From the IMG/VR virus record IMGVR_UViG_3300001533_001096, positions 1 through 30,848 of that record: a stretch of 30,848 nt of DNA; one strand, written 5' to 3'. The translations under genes and the position numbers were made by a program. Source of the DNA: a virus. This document shows, in pieces, positions 6,185 to 12,664 of the stretch (position 1 is the stretch's first letter; each line of letters opens with the position of its first letter). The notes below the pieces were generated by a model. That model ran no database searches, was not told the DNA's origin, and saw nothing but the letters and a program-made list of their open reading frames with translations.

Positions 6185-6377
6185 CCTCGTGGACGGCGAC
6201 GGCTACGGCTACGGCGACGGCGACGGCTACGGCTACGGCTACGGCTACGGCTACGGCTACGGCGACGGCGACGGCTACGGCGACGGCTACGGCTACGGCT
6301 ACGGCTACGGCGACGGCGACGGCGACGGCTACGGCGACGGCTACGGCGACGGCGACGGCGACGGCTCTAACTCCTGA
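6159..6377 (+). CDS. Gly-Tyr/Gly-Asp dipeptide-repeat low-complexity protein
   Basis: The 72-residue protein has a 12-residue head (MPGQHTLVSLVD), then 28 consecutive dipeptides that are only Gly-Tyr (15) or Gly-Asp (13), then GSNS. It starts inside the end of the preceding gene with a GAGGTGA site at about 6144-6150. Every repeat codon pair is GGCTAC or GGCGAC, a single T/G choice. Tyr-Gly-rich low-complexity segments in other proteins drive phase separation or adhesion, and Gly-Asp runs can bind divalent cations; neither is shown here. Other frames across the repeat also stay open (Ala-Val and Thr-Ala runs), so coding rests on the good start, the overlap and the clean stop. Confidence 0.6.
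   Translation: MPGQHTLVSLVDGDGYGYGDGDGYGYGYGYGYGYGDGDGYGDGYGYGYGYGDGDGDGYGDGYGDGDGDGSNS
6195..6362. repeat. Hexanucleotide repeat GGCKAC, 28 units
   Basis: Twenty-eight uninterrupted 6-bp units GGC(T/G)AC cover 168 bp. Only the fourth base varies (15 T, 13 G), and the order of variants is irregular, so this is not a simple duplication of a longer unit. Confidence 0.95.
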
Positions 6378-6435
6378 CTCCCAAGAAAGGAAACCCCATG
6401 CGATGGTATCCATGAACCGCGAAGTTCATTCCGAC

Positions 6436-6532
6436 GGTGAAGGCTCCCAAAACAACCTGCCAGCCGCACGGCTCGTAGTCGGTGGCGAGTCCCGCCGATC
6501 CCAACTGGGTGCATGTTCGGCGGGGCTTTTTC
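6436..6532 (+). repeat. Gene-tail-plus-terminator module, copy 2
   Basis: This second copy of the 5649-5742 module lacks an intact upstream gene. The frame matching the coding tail of copy 1 (VKAPKTT.QPH.S, then TAG) is preceded by a stop at 6413-6415. It could be the 3' remnant of a decayed paralogue or a tail module copied on its own. Differences in the terminator stem keep pairing (a C to T change gives a G-U pair). Confidence 0.75.
6489..6532 (+). terminator. Intrinsic terminator in repeat copy 2
   Basis: GTCCCGCCG (6489-6497) pairs with CGGCGGGGC (6518-6526), with one G-U pair, followed by TTTTTCT. It separates the repeat-protein gene from the tRNA-like structure and the csrA-like gene, which therefore need another promoter or antitermination. 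Confidence 0.8.
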
Positions 6533-6536
6533 TCAC

Positions 6537-6612
6537 GCGGCGACGTGGCGGGACACGAACGCGGGCGCGGTCGTCGCCTGCGACTGTGCCGGTTCGACTC
6601 CGGTTCGCCGCA
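6537..6612 (+). tRNA. tRNA-like structure, degenerate or unusual (isotype unresolved)
   Basis: GCGGCGA (6537-6543) and TCGCCGC (6605-6611) form a perfect 7-bp acceptor-type stem, with A6612 as discriminator. Immediately inside the 3' strand lies a T arm, GCCGG / TTCGACT / CCGGT (6588-6604), with one G-U pair. A 5-bp anticodon-type stem CGCGG/CTGCG (6566-6570 and 6578-6582) can form, but its 7-base loop TCGTCGC lacks the universal U33. The D stem is imperfect and position 8 is C. Total length is 76 without CCA. It may be a decayed tRNA, a tRNA mimic, or the footprint of an attachment site; GTC would be the formal anticodon. Confidence 0.45.
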
Positions 6613-6702
6613 CTCTCATTTTCTGCTGCCGATGGTGCAATGAAGGAAACCGAGGAACCGAGACTGTTTTGAATTGGAACCCACAAACACGGAGGTGAAC
6701 GG

Positions 6703-7008
6703 ATGCTTTGTCTAGGAAGGAAAGTCGGCGAGAGAATCATCTGCGACCGACACGGAGAGCGGTTCTTGGAGCTCGTCGTGCTGCGAGCCAGTGACGGCAA
6801 AGTGCGGTTGGGATTCATTGGCGATCGGCACGTCCGCATTATGCGGGCCGAATTGCTGGACGATCAACCGACGCCGGCGGAAGCGGCCTGCGAAGAGGAT
6901 GACGCGGCGACGGGAGACAATGCGGTAGACAATGCGGTCGCGCCCGCGCCACTTTCGATGCCTCTGCCATCGTGGTACGCCAACCTGCCGTCGATCGGCG
7001 GGGAGTGA
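6703..7008 (+). CDS. csrA: CsrA-family RNA-binding regulator with C-terminal extension
   Basis: Residues 1-52 align with CsrA/RsmA: MLCLGRKVGERI at the start and KVRLGFIGDRHVRIMRAE later. Leu4, Arg6 and the Arg of IMRAE (residue 48, equivalent to Arg44 of E. coli CsrA) are present, so the RNA-binding edge strands look intact. CsrA dimers bind GGA in mRNA leaders and block or alter translation. This protein is 101 residues, against about 60 for CsrA; the extra 45 residues are acidic then Pro-rich, with a DNAVDNAV repeat. GGAGGTGA precedes the ATG at 6703, and GGA occurs both in this site and across the start codon (6701-6703), a usual autoregulatory arrangement. Six GGANN arrays further downstream may be ligands. 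Confidence 0.88.
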   Translation: MLCLGRKVGERIICDRHGERFLELVVLRASDGKVRLGFIGDRHVRIMRAELLDDQPTPAEAACEEDDAATGDNAVDNAVAPAPLSMPLPSWYANLPSIGGE

Positions 7009-7058
7009 ATCCACAACGAGTTTTGTCGCGGCCCAGGGAGGGCAACCGCTTATTTTTG

Positions 7059-7092
7059 TCCGATCGTTCAGCATGACGCACGAACGATCGGA
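7059..7092. promoter_or_regulatory. 11-bp perfect inverted repeat before the exonuclease gene
   Basis: TCCGATCGTTC (7059-7069) and GAACGATCGGA (7082-7092) are perfect arms around a 12-base loop, 37 bases upstream of the exonuclease ATG. No T run follows, so it is more likely an operator or a leader RNA hairpin than a terminator. Confidence 0.55.
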
Positions 7093-7128
7093 TTGAAACA
7101 CGCATGAAACGAAAGGTAATCAGAAGAA

Positions 7129-8109
7129 ATGCCGAACGCAACGAAGGAACTGACCAGCGACACGCCGTTCGACGCGGCGGACCTGTTCGGGGAAGAGCGG
7201 GTAGAGCGGGAGGAAACCGCACCGGCCGACAAGCCGGAAAAGCGAGAGCCTGCCAACGGTAAGGCCGAGAAGCCCAAGAAGGCGGTGGCCAAAGCCGAGA
7301 AGAAGCCGGAATGCCCAAGCGGCCCCTTGTGCTTCGATATCGAGACCGGACCGGAGCCGGAAGAGCGGCTGCGGGACTTCTTCGGGGTCGATTACACGAA
7401 GGTGAAGGACGCTGACCTGATTGATGCGGAGTTCGACGCGGCATCGGTCAAGCTCGGGAACCTCAAAGACAAGGCCAAGATCGACGCGAAGATCACGGCG
7501 GAGCGCGAGAAGTTCGACACCGCCAAGGCCGCTGCAATCGAAGCGAAGGCCAATGCGGCTACGGATCAGTGGCGGGAGTTCGTCGATCGGGCCGCCCTCT
7601 CGCCTATCACCGGCCGCGTGCTGGCGATCGGCTGGATTAGCACGAACGCTGAGATTCAGATTTGGAGCATTAACCCGGCCGATCCAGACGCCGAACAACA
7701 GATGCTTCATGCGTTCTGGGTGTCGTTCCGCGATTGCTGCAAGACCGACACGCCGATCATCGGCTTCAATTCGCACGGGTTCGACCTGCCGTTTTTGGTC
7801 CGCCGTTCGTGGTTTCTCGGGGTGGACGTCCCCGATGACGTGATCGCATCCGGCAGCTACGGACGCCTGCACCGGCTGTTCATCGACCTGATGAAAGTCT
7901 GGCAATGCGGTAATCATCAAGACCGCATTTCGCTCAACAACCTGTCCGCGTATTTCGGCATCGGTCAGAAAACCGAGGGCGTCGACGGCGGCGACTTCGC
8001 ACGGCTGTACCTGAGCGGGGAGCCGGAGCATCGGCAACTGGCGATCGAGTATCTGAGGCAAGACTGCCGGTTGACGCTGGCGGCGGCGAAGAGAATGGGG
8101 GTGGTGTGA
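7129..8109 (+). CDS. DnaQ-like 3'-5' exonuclease
   Basis: The 326-residue protein has the DEDDy motifs of RNase H-fold exonucleases: CFDIETG (D70, E72), GFNSHGFDLPFL (D219) and YLRQD (Y308, D312). The first 65 residues are a Lys/Glu/Ala-rich, probably disordered tail. Residues 90-150 between motifs I and II hold an unusual charged helical insertion (AEREKFDTAKAAAIEAKANA). It is followed closely by the RecT gene, so it may resect DNA ends to give the single strands that RecT anneals, as Red exonuclease does for Red beta. DEDDy enzymes degrade 3' ends, whereas lambda exonuclease degrades 5' ends, so the polarity would be opposite. Proofreading is an alternative. Confidence 0.85.
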   Translation: MPNATKELTSDTPFDAADLFGEERVEREETAPADKPEKREPANGKAEKPKKAVAKAEKKPECPSGPLCFDIETGPEPEERLRDFFGVDYTKVKDADLIDAEFDAASVKLGNLKDKAKIDAKITAEREKFDTAKAAAIEAKANAATDQWREFVDRAALSPITGRVLAIGWISTNAEIQIWSINPADPDAEQQMLHAFWVSFRDCCKTDTPIIGFNSHGFDLPFLVRRSWFLGVDVPDDVIASGSYGRLHRLFIDLMKVWQCGNHQDRISLNNLSAYFGIGQKTEGVDGGDFARLYLSGEPEHRQLAIEYLRQDCRLTLAAAKRMGVV

Positions 8110-8525
8110 TGTGGGAGGTAATCGAAAACCGTCGAGGCAACAACGACGACGTGTCGCCGCGATCAGTACGACTGTCACGATCACCGAAACACAAGGGGAT
8201 CGATGCAGTCCGCATCCGAATCGGGGAAGAGCTTTGCCGGGAATATCGCTTGCTGATCGGCGATCGGGTCCAGCCGGCGTTCGATTTCGAAGCCGGATTC
8301 GGACGATTGACGCGTACGACGACGAAGGAACGCTCGTACGCCGTGGCGGCGAGCGGCAAGCGAACGAAACATACGATCGGGAAGATTGCGACCGCCGTCG
8401 TCACGTTCAGCGTATCGGAGAAGCACCTCGAAGCGATCTTCCCGAACGGCATCAAGACATACGTGAGCCCCTCGGCTGAAGTGGCCGATGAAGGCATTTT
8501 GTTTGAGCTGGCAAAGGACAAATAG
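8109..8525 (+). CDS. Protein of unknown function in the recombination operon
   Basis: The ATG at 8109 overlaps the previous TGA (TGATG), giving 138 residues. The N-terminal 25 residues are polar. The rest looks like a mixed fold with KGIDAVRIRIGEELCREYRL, FEAGFGRLTRTTTKERSYAV and ATAVVTFSVSEKHLEAIFPN. No family, signal or membrane segment is seen. Coupling to the exonuclease gene and the distance to recT suggest a DNA recombination accessory, but this is by association only. About 190 bases without a gene follow, ending in the Shine-Dalgarno of recT. Confidence 0.7.
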   Translation: MWEVIENRRGNNDDVSPRSVRLSRSPKHKGIDAVRIRIGEELCREYRLLIGDRVQPAFDFEAGFGRLTRTTTKERSYAVAASGKRTKHTIGKIATAVVTFSVSEKHLEAIFPNGIKTYVSPSAEVADEGILFELAKDK

Positions 8526-8717
8526 GAAATACCCAAGAAGAAGGCTGGGCTCTGGAGGGTGTGGACCGACCGGGAAAACTCGTAACCGCCGGGAGGAAGT
8601 TTGCCGTGGCATCCGAAGACCAAATTGGACGAGAGCAACCCAGCCGCCACATGCGAGCGCCGGCGACCACGGACGCCGGCACGATTACAGACACTTTTTT
8701 CTCAGGGAGATTTACCA

Positions 8718-9935
8718 ATGACTACAAGTGCAACAAGCACGACCCAAGAAAAGCCCGGGACGAAACTCACCGTTTCGCAGCGTCGGGAAGTGGCGGTCTA
8801 CGACCGCATTACCAACGTCGGCGCGTTCGTCGACCAGTTGGGCCAAGCGATCTACCGTAGCGGCATGTTCGGCTGCGAATCGCCGGCACAGGGCAACGTG
8901 ATGGCCATGGAGTGCATGGCACGCCGGCAGCCGCCGCTGAGCCTCGCGGAGCGATACAACGTCATCAAAGGCAAGCTGTCGATGAAAGCCGATGCGATGT
9001 TGGCCGGCTTTCGGCAGGCGGGCGGCAAGACGAAGGTCGTCAAGCGGACCGAAGACGAGGCCTGCATTGAGCTGCGGCTGGACGGCGAGAAGGAGCGGTT
9101 TCGGTTCACGTGGGCCGAAGCGCAACGCGAGCCGTTCATCTACAACGGCAAGGAGGCCGACGTGCTGGCGAAGATGGAGGCCGGCAAGACGCCGGCGATC
9201 AAGCTCAAGTACGCCACACCTCGCAGCCGGATGCAGATGCTTTGGGCCCGGGTCGTTAGCGATGCGGTCCGCACGATGGCCCCCGAAGTGTGCGCTGGCA
9301 CCTACACGCCGGAGGAACAAGCGGATATCGCAGGGGTCGACCTGGCCGACCAGGGACCGGCAGACGATGCCGAAATGGAGACGGTTGGCGGGCCGGCTGC
9401 GGGCGTCCAGGACGCCGGCGACAACCAGCACGGCGAGGTGATCGACGCCAACTTCGAGTTCAAGGGCGATTGCGTGCCGGCCAACCAACGGAGCAAGGAG
9501 ACGATCGTCGTACCGCCGGAGGGATCGGTTGCCGAGGCGGAAGCCGCGGCGAATGCGGAGGGCAAGACGGTGCACCTGCAATCGGAGGCGGATATCGACC
9601 GGATGGCGGCCCAGAAGGCGGCGGCCGCGGCCAAAGCGGCCGAAGCCACGCCGGAGAAAATCCAGGCGATGCGGACGGACGGGTATGTGCCCGGCAGCAA
9701 CGGCAACGGGCAGGCATCCGGCAACGGGCAGGCGTCGAGTAACGGCAAGGCCACCAAGGCGCAGATCGAAGCAGCCAAAGCCCTCTGCAAAGAGCTAAAG
9801 GTTCCGACCGAACGGATCGCCGGGATGCTTGCAAAGGCCGGCGTGGCGAAGTTCTCCGAATTGGCAGCCTCGCACGCCGCAAAGCTGCTCGAGCTGCTCG
9901 AGGCCGAGCGGGAGCGGAGGACGGGAAAAAACTGA
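8718..9935 (+). CDS. recT: RecT-family single-strand annealing protein
   Basis: The ATG at 8718 follows AGGGAGA and gives 405 residues. The N-terminal 210 residues resemble RecT-like annealing proteins: a GNVMAMECMARRQPPLSLAE segment, YNVIKGKLSMKADAMLAGFR, FTWAEAQREPFIY, and the strongly conserved-looking YATPRSRMQMLWARVVSDAV with RTMAPEV. The long C-terminal half is Ala/Glu/Gly-rich, with SNGNGQASGNGQAS repeats, ending in a helical segment (about residues 350-403). RecT proteins coat ssDNA and promote strand annealing. The gene ends GGA AAA AAC TGA, a perfect A_AAA_AAC slippery site at the stop, and a 65-codon open frame continues in -1. Confidence 0.88.
   Translation: MTTSATSTTQEKPGTKLTVSQRREVAVYDRITNVGAFVDQLGQAIYRSGMFGCESPAQGNVMAMECMARRQPPLSLAERYNVIKGKLSMKADAMLAGFRQAGGKTKVVKRTEDEACIELRLDGEKERFRFTWAEAQREPFIYNGKEADVLAKMEAGKTPAIKLKYATPRSRMQMLWARVVSDAVRTMAPEVCAGTYTPEEQADIAGVDLADQGPADDAEMETVGGPAAGVQDAGDNQHGEVIDANFEFKGDCVPANQRSKETIVVPPEGSVAEAEAAANAEGKTVHLQSEADIDRMAAQKAAAAAKAAEATPEKIQAMRTDGYVPGSNGNGQASGNGQASSNGKATKAQIEAAKALCKELKVPTERIAGMLAKAGVAKFSELAASHAAKLLELLEAERERRTGKN
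9909..9935 (+). promoter_or_regulatory. Candidate -1 ribosomal frameshift site at the recT stop
   Basis: The heptamer A_AAA_AAC (9926-9932) is in the zero frame of recT and is followed at once by TGA (9933-9935). Shine-Dalgarno-like CGGGAG (9909-9914) and GGAGG (9916-9920) lie upstream, as in dnaX-type sites. A 5-bp hairpin GGTCC/GGGCC (9942-9946 and 9955-9959) begins nine bases downstream. A -1 slip enters the 65-codon frame ending at 10129. Confidence 0.6.
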
Positions 9936-10129
9936 CCGAGCGGTCCGCGGGCGAGGGCCAAAGCGCCGACCCGTGGGCCGATGGGTGGCCCGCCTGCCTG
10001 CATCGGCTCGTGGAAGAGTACGGCGCGGAGCAGGTCTGGGAGTGCGGGCTGCGAGTGCTGGGGTTCCCGCCGACGTTCGTCCATACGGCGGATGAGATGC
10101 GGCGGGTGAAGGCGGCGATTGCGAGTTGA
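9932..10129 (+). CDS. RecT -1 frame extension, or small separate protein with CTG start
   Basis: Sixty-five sense codons from CTG (9932) to TGA (10127-10129) read LTERSAGEGQSADPWADGWP and continue with a helical, coding-like part containing LHRLVEEYGAEQVWECGLRV and a GFPPTFVHTADEMRRVKAAI end. No in-frame ATG, GTG or TTG lies between the upstream stop (about 9740) and this point, so either CTG starts a separate protein or the frame is entered by -1 frameshift from recT. Frameshifting would give a roughly 470-residue RecT variant. The Trp/Pro-rich composition and absence of stops argue that the frame is real. Its function is unknown; a partner-binding tail is possible. Confidence 0.6.
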   Translation: MTERSAGEGQSADPWADGWPACLHRLVEEYGAEQVWECGLRVLGFPPTFVHTADEMRRVKAAIAS

Positions 10130-10149
10130 GTTGAGCAGAGTCTTTTACG

Positions 10150-10170
10150 TTTCACATTTCACGTTTCACA
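10150..10170 (+). repeat. Three TTTCACR heptads before the SSB-like gene
   Basis: TTTCACA, TTTCACG and TTTCACA follow one another at 10150-10170, directly before the GGGAG Shine-Dalgarno of the next gene. It is one of several phased short repeats in leaders of this gene block. Confidence 0.8.
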
Positions 10171-10184
10171 GGGAGTACCACATC

Positions 10185-10760
10185 ATGGCGAAGTACGCCA
10201 CACACAACGTCGACACGTCGAAGTTCGAAGGCTTGGACTTTCCCGAGCCGGGATCGTACCACTTCATTCTCGACCACGTAGTCGAGGAGAACGAACGGGG
10301 CTCGTTCGAGGCATACCTGACCATCCTGGCCGGCACGCCGAAAGAGCAGGAGGGGAAGAGCCATCGCGAGTATTTTTATCTGACGATCGACGCCATGCCG
10401 CGGCTGATCCAGTTCGCCGTCGCCCTCGGGCTCACCACAGCCAAGGAAATCGAGGCTCTCAAGGCGCAGGGGGATGACGTTGACATCGACTGGGACCAGG
10501 CGATCCGCGAAGGCCGGCAGTGCTGCGGAGTGCTGGCCCACGGCAAAAACAAGGACGGCGAGAAGAAGCAGTTCCTCGAACTCGGCTTCCGCTTCTTCCC
10601 TTGCGATGACAAGCGGGCGAAGTCGATTCCGCTCAACCGGAAGGCGCTGGACGAACTGGCCAAGCGATTGACCGGCAAGGCGCCGCTGAAGGGAACGCCC
10701 AACGAGGACAGCGGCGACGAGGAGGACGCGCCGTTCGACACGACCGAGCTGTTCGACTGA
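10185..10760 (+). CDS. Probable single-stranded DNA-binding protein (DUF669-like)
   Basis: The ATG at 10185 follows GGGAG (10171-10175) and gives 191 residues. The N-terminal domain has the strand pattern of phage ssDNA-binding-like proteins (DUF669 type): FPEPGSYHFILDHVVEENER, SFEAYLTILAGTPKEQEGKS and a later GRQCCGVLAHGKNK strand. The C-terminus is acidic and ends DTTELFD, like the protein-interaction tails of SSB proteins. An OB-fold ssDNA-binding role beside recT, the helicase and the primase would fit. The DUF assignment is from pattern memory. A 10-bp inverted repeat follows the gene. Confidence 0.7.
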   Translation: MAKYATHNVDTSKFEGLDFPEPGSYHFILDHVVEENERGSFEAYLTILAGTPKEQEGKSHREYFYLTIDAMPRLIQFAVALGLTTAKEIEALKAQGDDVDIDWDQAIREGRQCCGVLAHGKNKDGEKKQFLELGFRFFPCDDKRAKSIPLNRKALDELAKRLTGKAPLKGTPNEDSGDEEDAPFDTTELFD

Positions 10761-10795
10761 GAGACGGGGGTGGAAGCGCACGGAAGCGCACCGGT

Positions 10796-10838
10796 CCGCC
10801 GCGGGAGTTTTGCATCCTTTCGCCCGCGGCGGGCCGGG
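10796..10838 (+). terminator. Terminator-like hairpin after the SSB-like gene
   Basis: CCGCCGCGGG (10796-10805) and CCCGCGGCGG (10823-10832) are perfect 10-bp arms around a 17-base loop, followed by GCCGGGTTTTC. The T run is only four long and six bases away, so termination may be partial. Confidence 0.55.
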
Positions 10839-10849
10839 TTTTCATCTTG

Positions 10850-10898
10850 GATTTCTGATTTTTGATTTCTGATTTTTGATTTTTGATTGTTGATTCCA
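10850..10898 (+). repeat. Seven GATTNNN heptads in a leader
   Basis: Seven 7-bp units run in phase: GATTTCT, GATTTTT, GATTTCT, GATTTTT, GATTTTT, GATTGTT and GATTCCA. GATT is kept in all seven while the last three bases drift. The tract is AT-rich in a GC-rich genome and ends about 14 bases before the GGGAGG of the next gene. Confidence 0.85.
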
Positions 10899-10924
10899 AT
10901 TTCTAACACACGGGAGGTATCACG

Positions 10925-11626
10925 ATGGCGCGACGAAAAGCCAAAACGATGGAAGTGATTGAGGAGACGATGCCGGAAGAGGCACAAGAGCAGGAGCAGC
11001 CGCAAGAGGCGATTGCCGGAGATCAACCGATCGGTAAGCACCAGGCCGACCTGGACCGGGCGGCAGAGGCGGCATCGGAGGCGATGGAGATTTTATCCAG
11101 GATCGAGGACGCGACCCGAAACGTCGATGACGCCGCCCGGGAGGTCGCCAGCGCTAAGCAGGAGCTGAAGTTTCGCAAGGAGGTATACGAGAGTCACGTC
11201 GAGCGGCTGAAGGAGCTGTGCCGCACGCGGATGGAGGATCGGCCGCTGTTTCATGCAGGCGCAGAGCAGGCAGGAGCGGATGGCGAGGATGGCGACGAGG
11301 CAGAGGCAACGGACAAGGACGGCTGGAAGGAGCTGCCACTGGAGGAGATGGGGCTGCCGGCAAACCTGCTCAAGGCGCTCGACGAGGACGGCTTCGGCAC
11401 CATCGGCATGCTGGCCGACGAGATGGCCGCCGACCCGCTTTCGTGGCACGAGGATATCAAAGGGGTTGGACCGGCGGCGGTCGCGACGATTGCGGAGACG
11501 TTCGTGGCGTTCTGGCGGGAGCACCCCGAATGGGATGACGACGGGGATGACGGGGTGATTGAAGAGGAAGAGGACGAGGATACGGACGAAGACGAAGAGG
11601 ACGAGCGCCGGAAAGCAAGCGGATGA
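10925..11626 (+). CDS. Acidic coiled-coil protein with helix-hairpin-helix-like domain
   Basis: This 233-residue protein starts after GGGAGG. Residues 35-105 are a long charged helix likely to form a coiled coil (DLDRAAEAASEAMEILSRIE, then KQELKFRKEVYESHVERLKE). Residues 140-205 contain a helix-hairpin-helix-like unit with LLKALDEDGFGTIGMLADEM and IKGVGPAAVATIAETF, where GVGPAA is the DNA-binding hairpin pattern. The last 30 residues are almost all Asp/Glu. Such a protein could bind DNA non-specifically or act as a recombination or replication accessory. No named family is recognised. The first GGANN array starts 67 bases after its stop. Confidence 0.75.
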   Translation: MARRKAKTMEVIEETMPEEAQEQEQPQEAIAGDQPIGKHQADLDRAAEAASEAMEILSRIEDATRNVDDAAREVASAKQELKFRKEVYESHVERLKELCRTRMEDRPLFHAGAEQAGADGEDGDEAEATDKDGWKELPLEEMGLPANLLKALDEDGFGTIGMLADEMAADPLSWHEDIKGVGPAAVATIAETFVAFWREHPEWDDDGDDGVIEEEEDEDTDEDEEDERRKASG

Positions 11627-11692
11627 CCGCCCGAGTGCCGGAAGGCGGCTGGGTGTTCGGGAGAGGGGAGGAGCGGGAGACAAGTCATTAAG

Positions 11693-11875
11693 GGACCGGA
11701 CAGGACCGGAGCGGAGGGGAGTGGACTGGAAAGGACGGGAAAGGAGTGGAGAGGACAGGAGAGGAGCGGATCGGAGGGGATAGGAGAGGACCGGACGGGA
11801 GGGGAATGGAGAGGATGGGACCGGACGGGATCGGACGGGAGGGGATCGGATGGGATAGGAGCGGAATGGATTGGA
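11693..11875 (+). repeat. GGANN array A, 37 units
   Basis: GGA occurs at every fifth base from 11693 to 11873 without one exception (37 of 37), while the two bases between vary almost freely. The array ends GGATTGGATTTTT and is followed by an AT-rich leader and the gene at 11928. The rest of the 301-base gap (11627-11927) holds only irregular GGA-rich sequence at 11659-11680. Confidence 0.97.
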
Positions 11876-11927
11876 TTTTTATCACTAACACTTAGTTTTT
11901 TGTTACCAACAGGAAAGGGAGAAAGTC

Positions 11928-12503
11928 ATGTTTCAAACAATCGAGTTCGAGATTCGAGGCATCGCGCCCACGATTATGCACAACGGTCAGTTGTGCGACC
12001 CAATGAACACCATCGTTCGGAAGATGAAGGAGTTCACCGCGAAGAAGTCGAAGAAGACGGATGACGACTTCATTGAATTGGCCCGGCTGGAGTTCCTGGG
12101 GTCGCTCTACCTGACCGCCAAGGGGGAACCGTGCTGGCCCGGGGAAAACATTGAAACCATGATCCGGTCGGCCGCCAGGTCGGAGCGGCGGGGCAAGGAC
12201 GTGGAAAAGGCCATTCTGTGTGACGGGAATTGGCCCTTGATCTACGACGGCCCGAAGGACGCCGAGAAACTCTGGGAGAACGAACGCTTCCGGTTCGTCA
12301 AGGCCGTGAAGGTCGGTCCGTCTCGCGTGATGCGGACGCGGCCGATCTTCTCCGACTGGAGCCTGAAGTTCACCTTGCACTACGACCCGGAAATGGTCAA
12401 CCGCGACGACGTGCTGCGGTGGGTCGAAATTGCCGGCCGCGAGATCGGACTGAGCGAATGGCGGCCCAAGCACGGGAGATTCGAGGTTTTGAGTACGAAG
12501 TAG
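11928..12503 (+). CDS. Conserved-looking phage protein of unknown function
   Basis: The 191-residue protein starts after AAAGGGAGAAAG, at the end of the AT-rich leader behind GGANN array A. It has a beta-strand start (FEIRGIAPTIMHNGQLCDPM), a Lys-rich helix (FTAKKSKKTDDD), then LEFLGSLYLTAKGEPCWPGE, a short helical part, and MRTRPIFSDWSLKFTLHYDP. I recall similar phage proteins of unknown role, with IMHNGQL near the N-terminus and RTRPIF...W near the middle, but cannot name a family. Its TAG is immediately followed by array B, so arrays flank the gene on both sides. Confidence 0.75.
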   Translation: MFQTIEFEIRGIAPTIMHNGQLCDPMNTIVRKMKEFTAKKSKKTDDDFIELARLEFLGSLYLTAKGEPCWPGENIETMIRSAARSERRGKDVEKAILCDGNWPLIYDGPKDAEKLWENERFRFVKAVKVGPSRVMRTRPIFSDWSLKFTLHYDPEMVNRDDVLRWVEIAGREIGLSEWRPKHGRFEVLSTK

Positions 12504-12504
12504 G

Positions 12505-12662
12505 GGAGAGGAGTGGATGGGACCGGAGGGGAATGGACTGGAGAGGAGAGGAAGGGACTGGACTGGAGAGGAGTGGAAAGGAAAGGATCGGAAGGGACGG
12601 GAGCGGAAGGGACTGGAGGGGAGCGGACCGGAGGGGATTGGACTGGAAAGGATTGGATTGGA
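12505..12662 (+). repeat. GGANN array B, 32 units
   Basis: Thirty-two units in perfect phase (GGA at 12505 to 12660, every five bases) start one base after the stop codon of the 11928 gene. It runs into GGTTGTTTTCATCC, the start of a 28-bp element shared with arrays D and E. Confidence 0.97.
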
Positions 12663-12664
12663 AT

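Noticed and set aside
6115-6672. Long Thr-Ala and Ala-Val repeat frames over the hexanucleotide repeat
   Set aside because: They are other-frame readings of the same 6-bp repeat without a good ribosome binding site; the GY/GD frame has the better start and stop.
9829-10095. 88-residue frame overlapping the end of recT in the third frame
   Set aside because: It is an out-of-frame reading within recT with Arg/Gly-rich content; the -1 frame ending at 10129 is far more protein-like.
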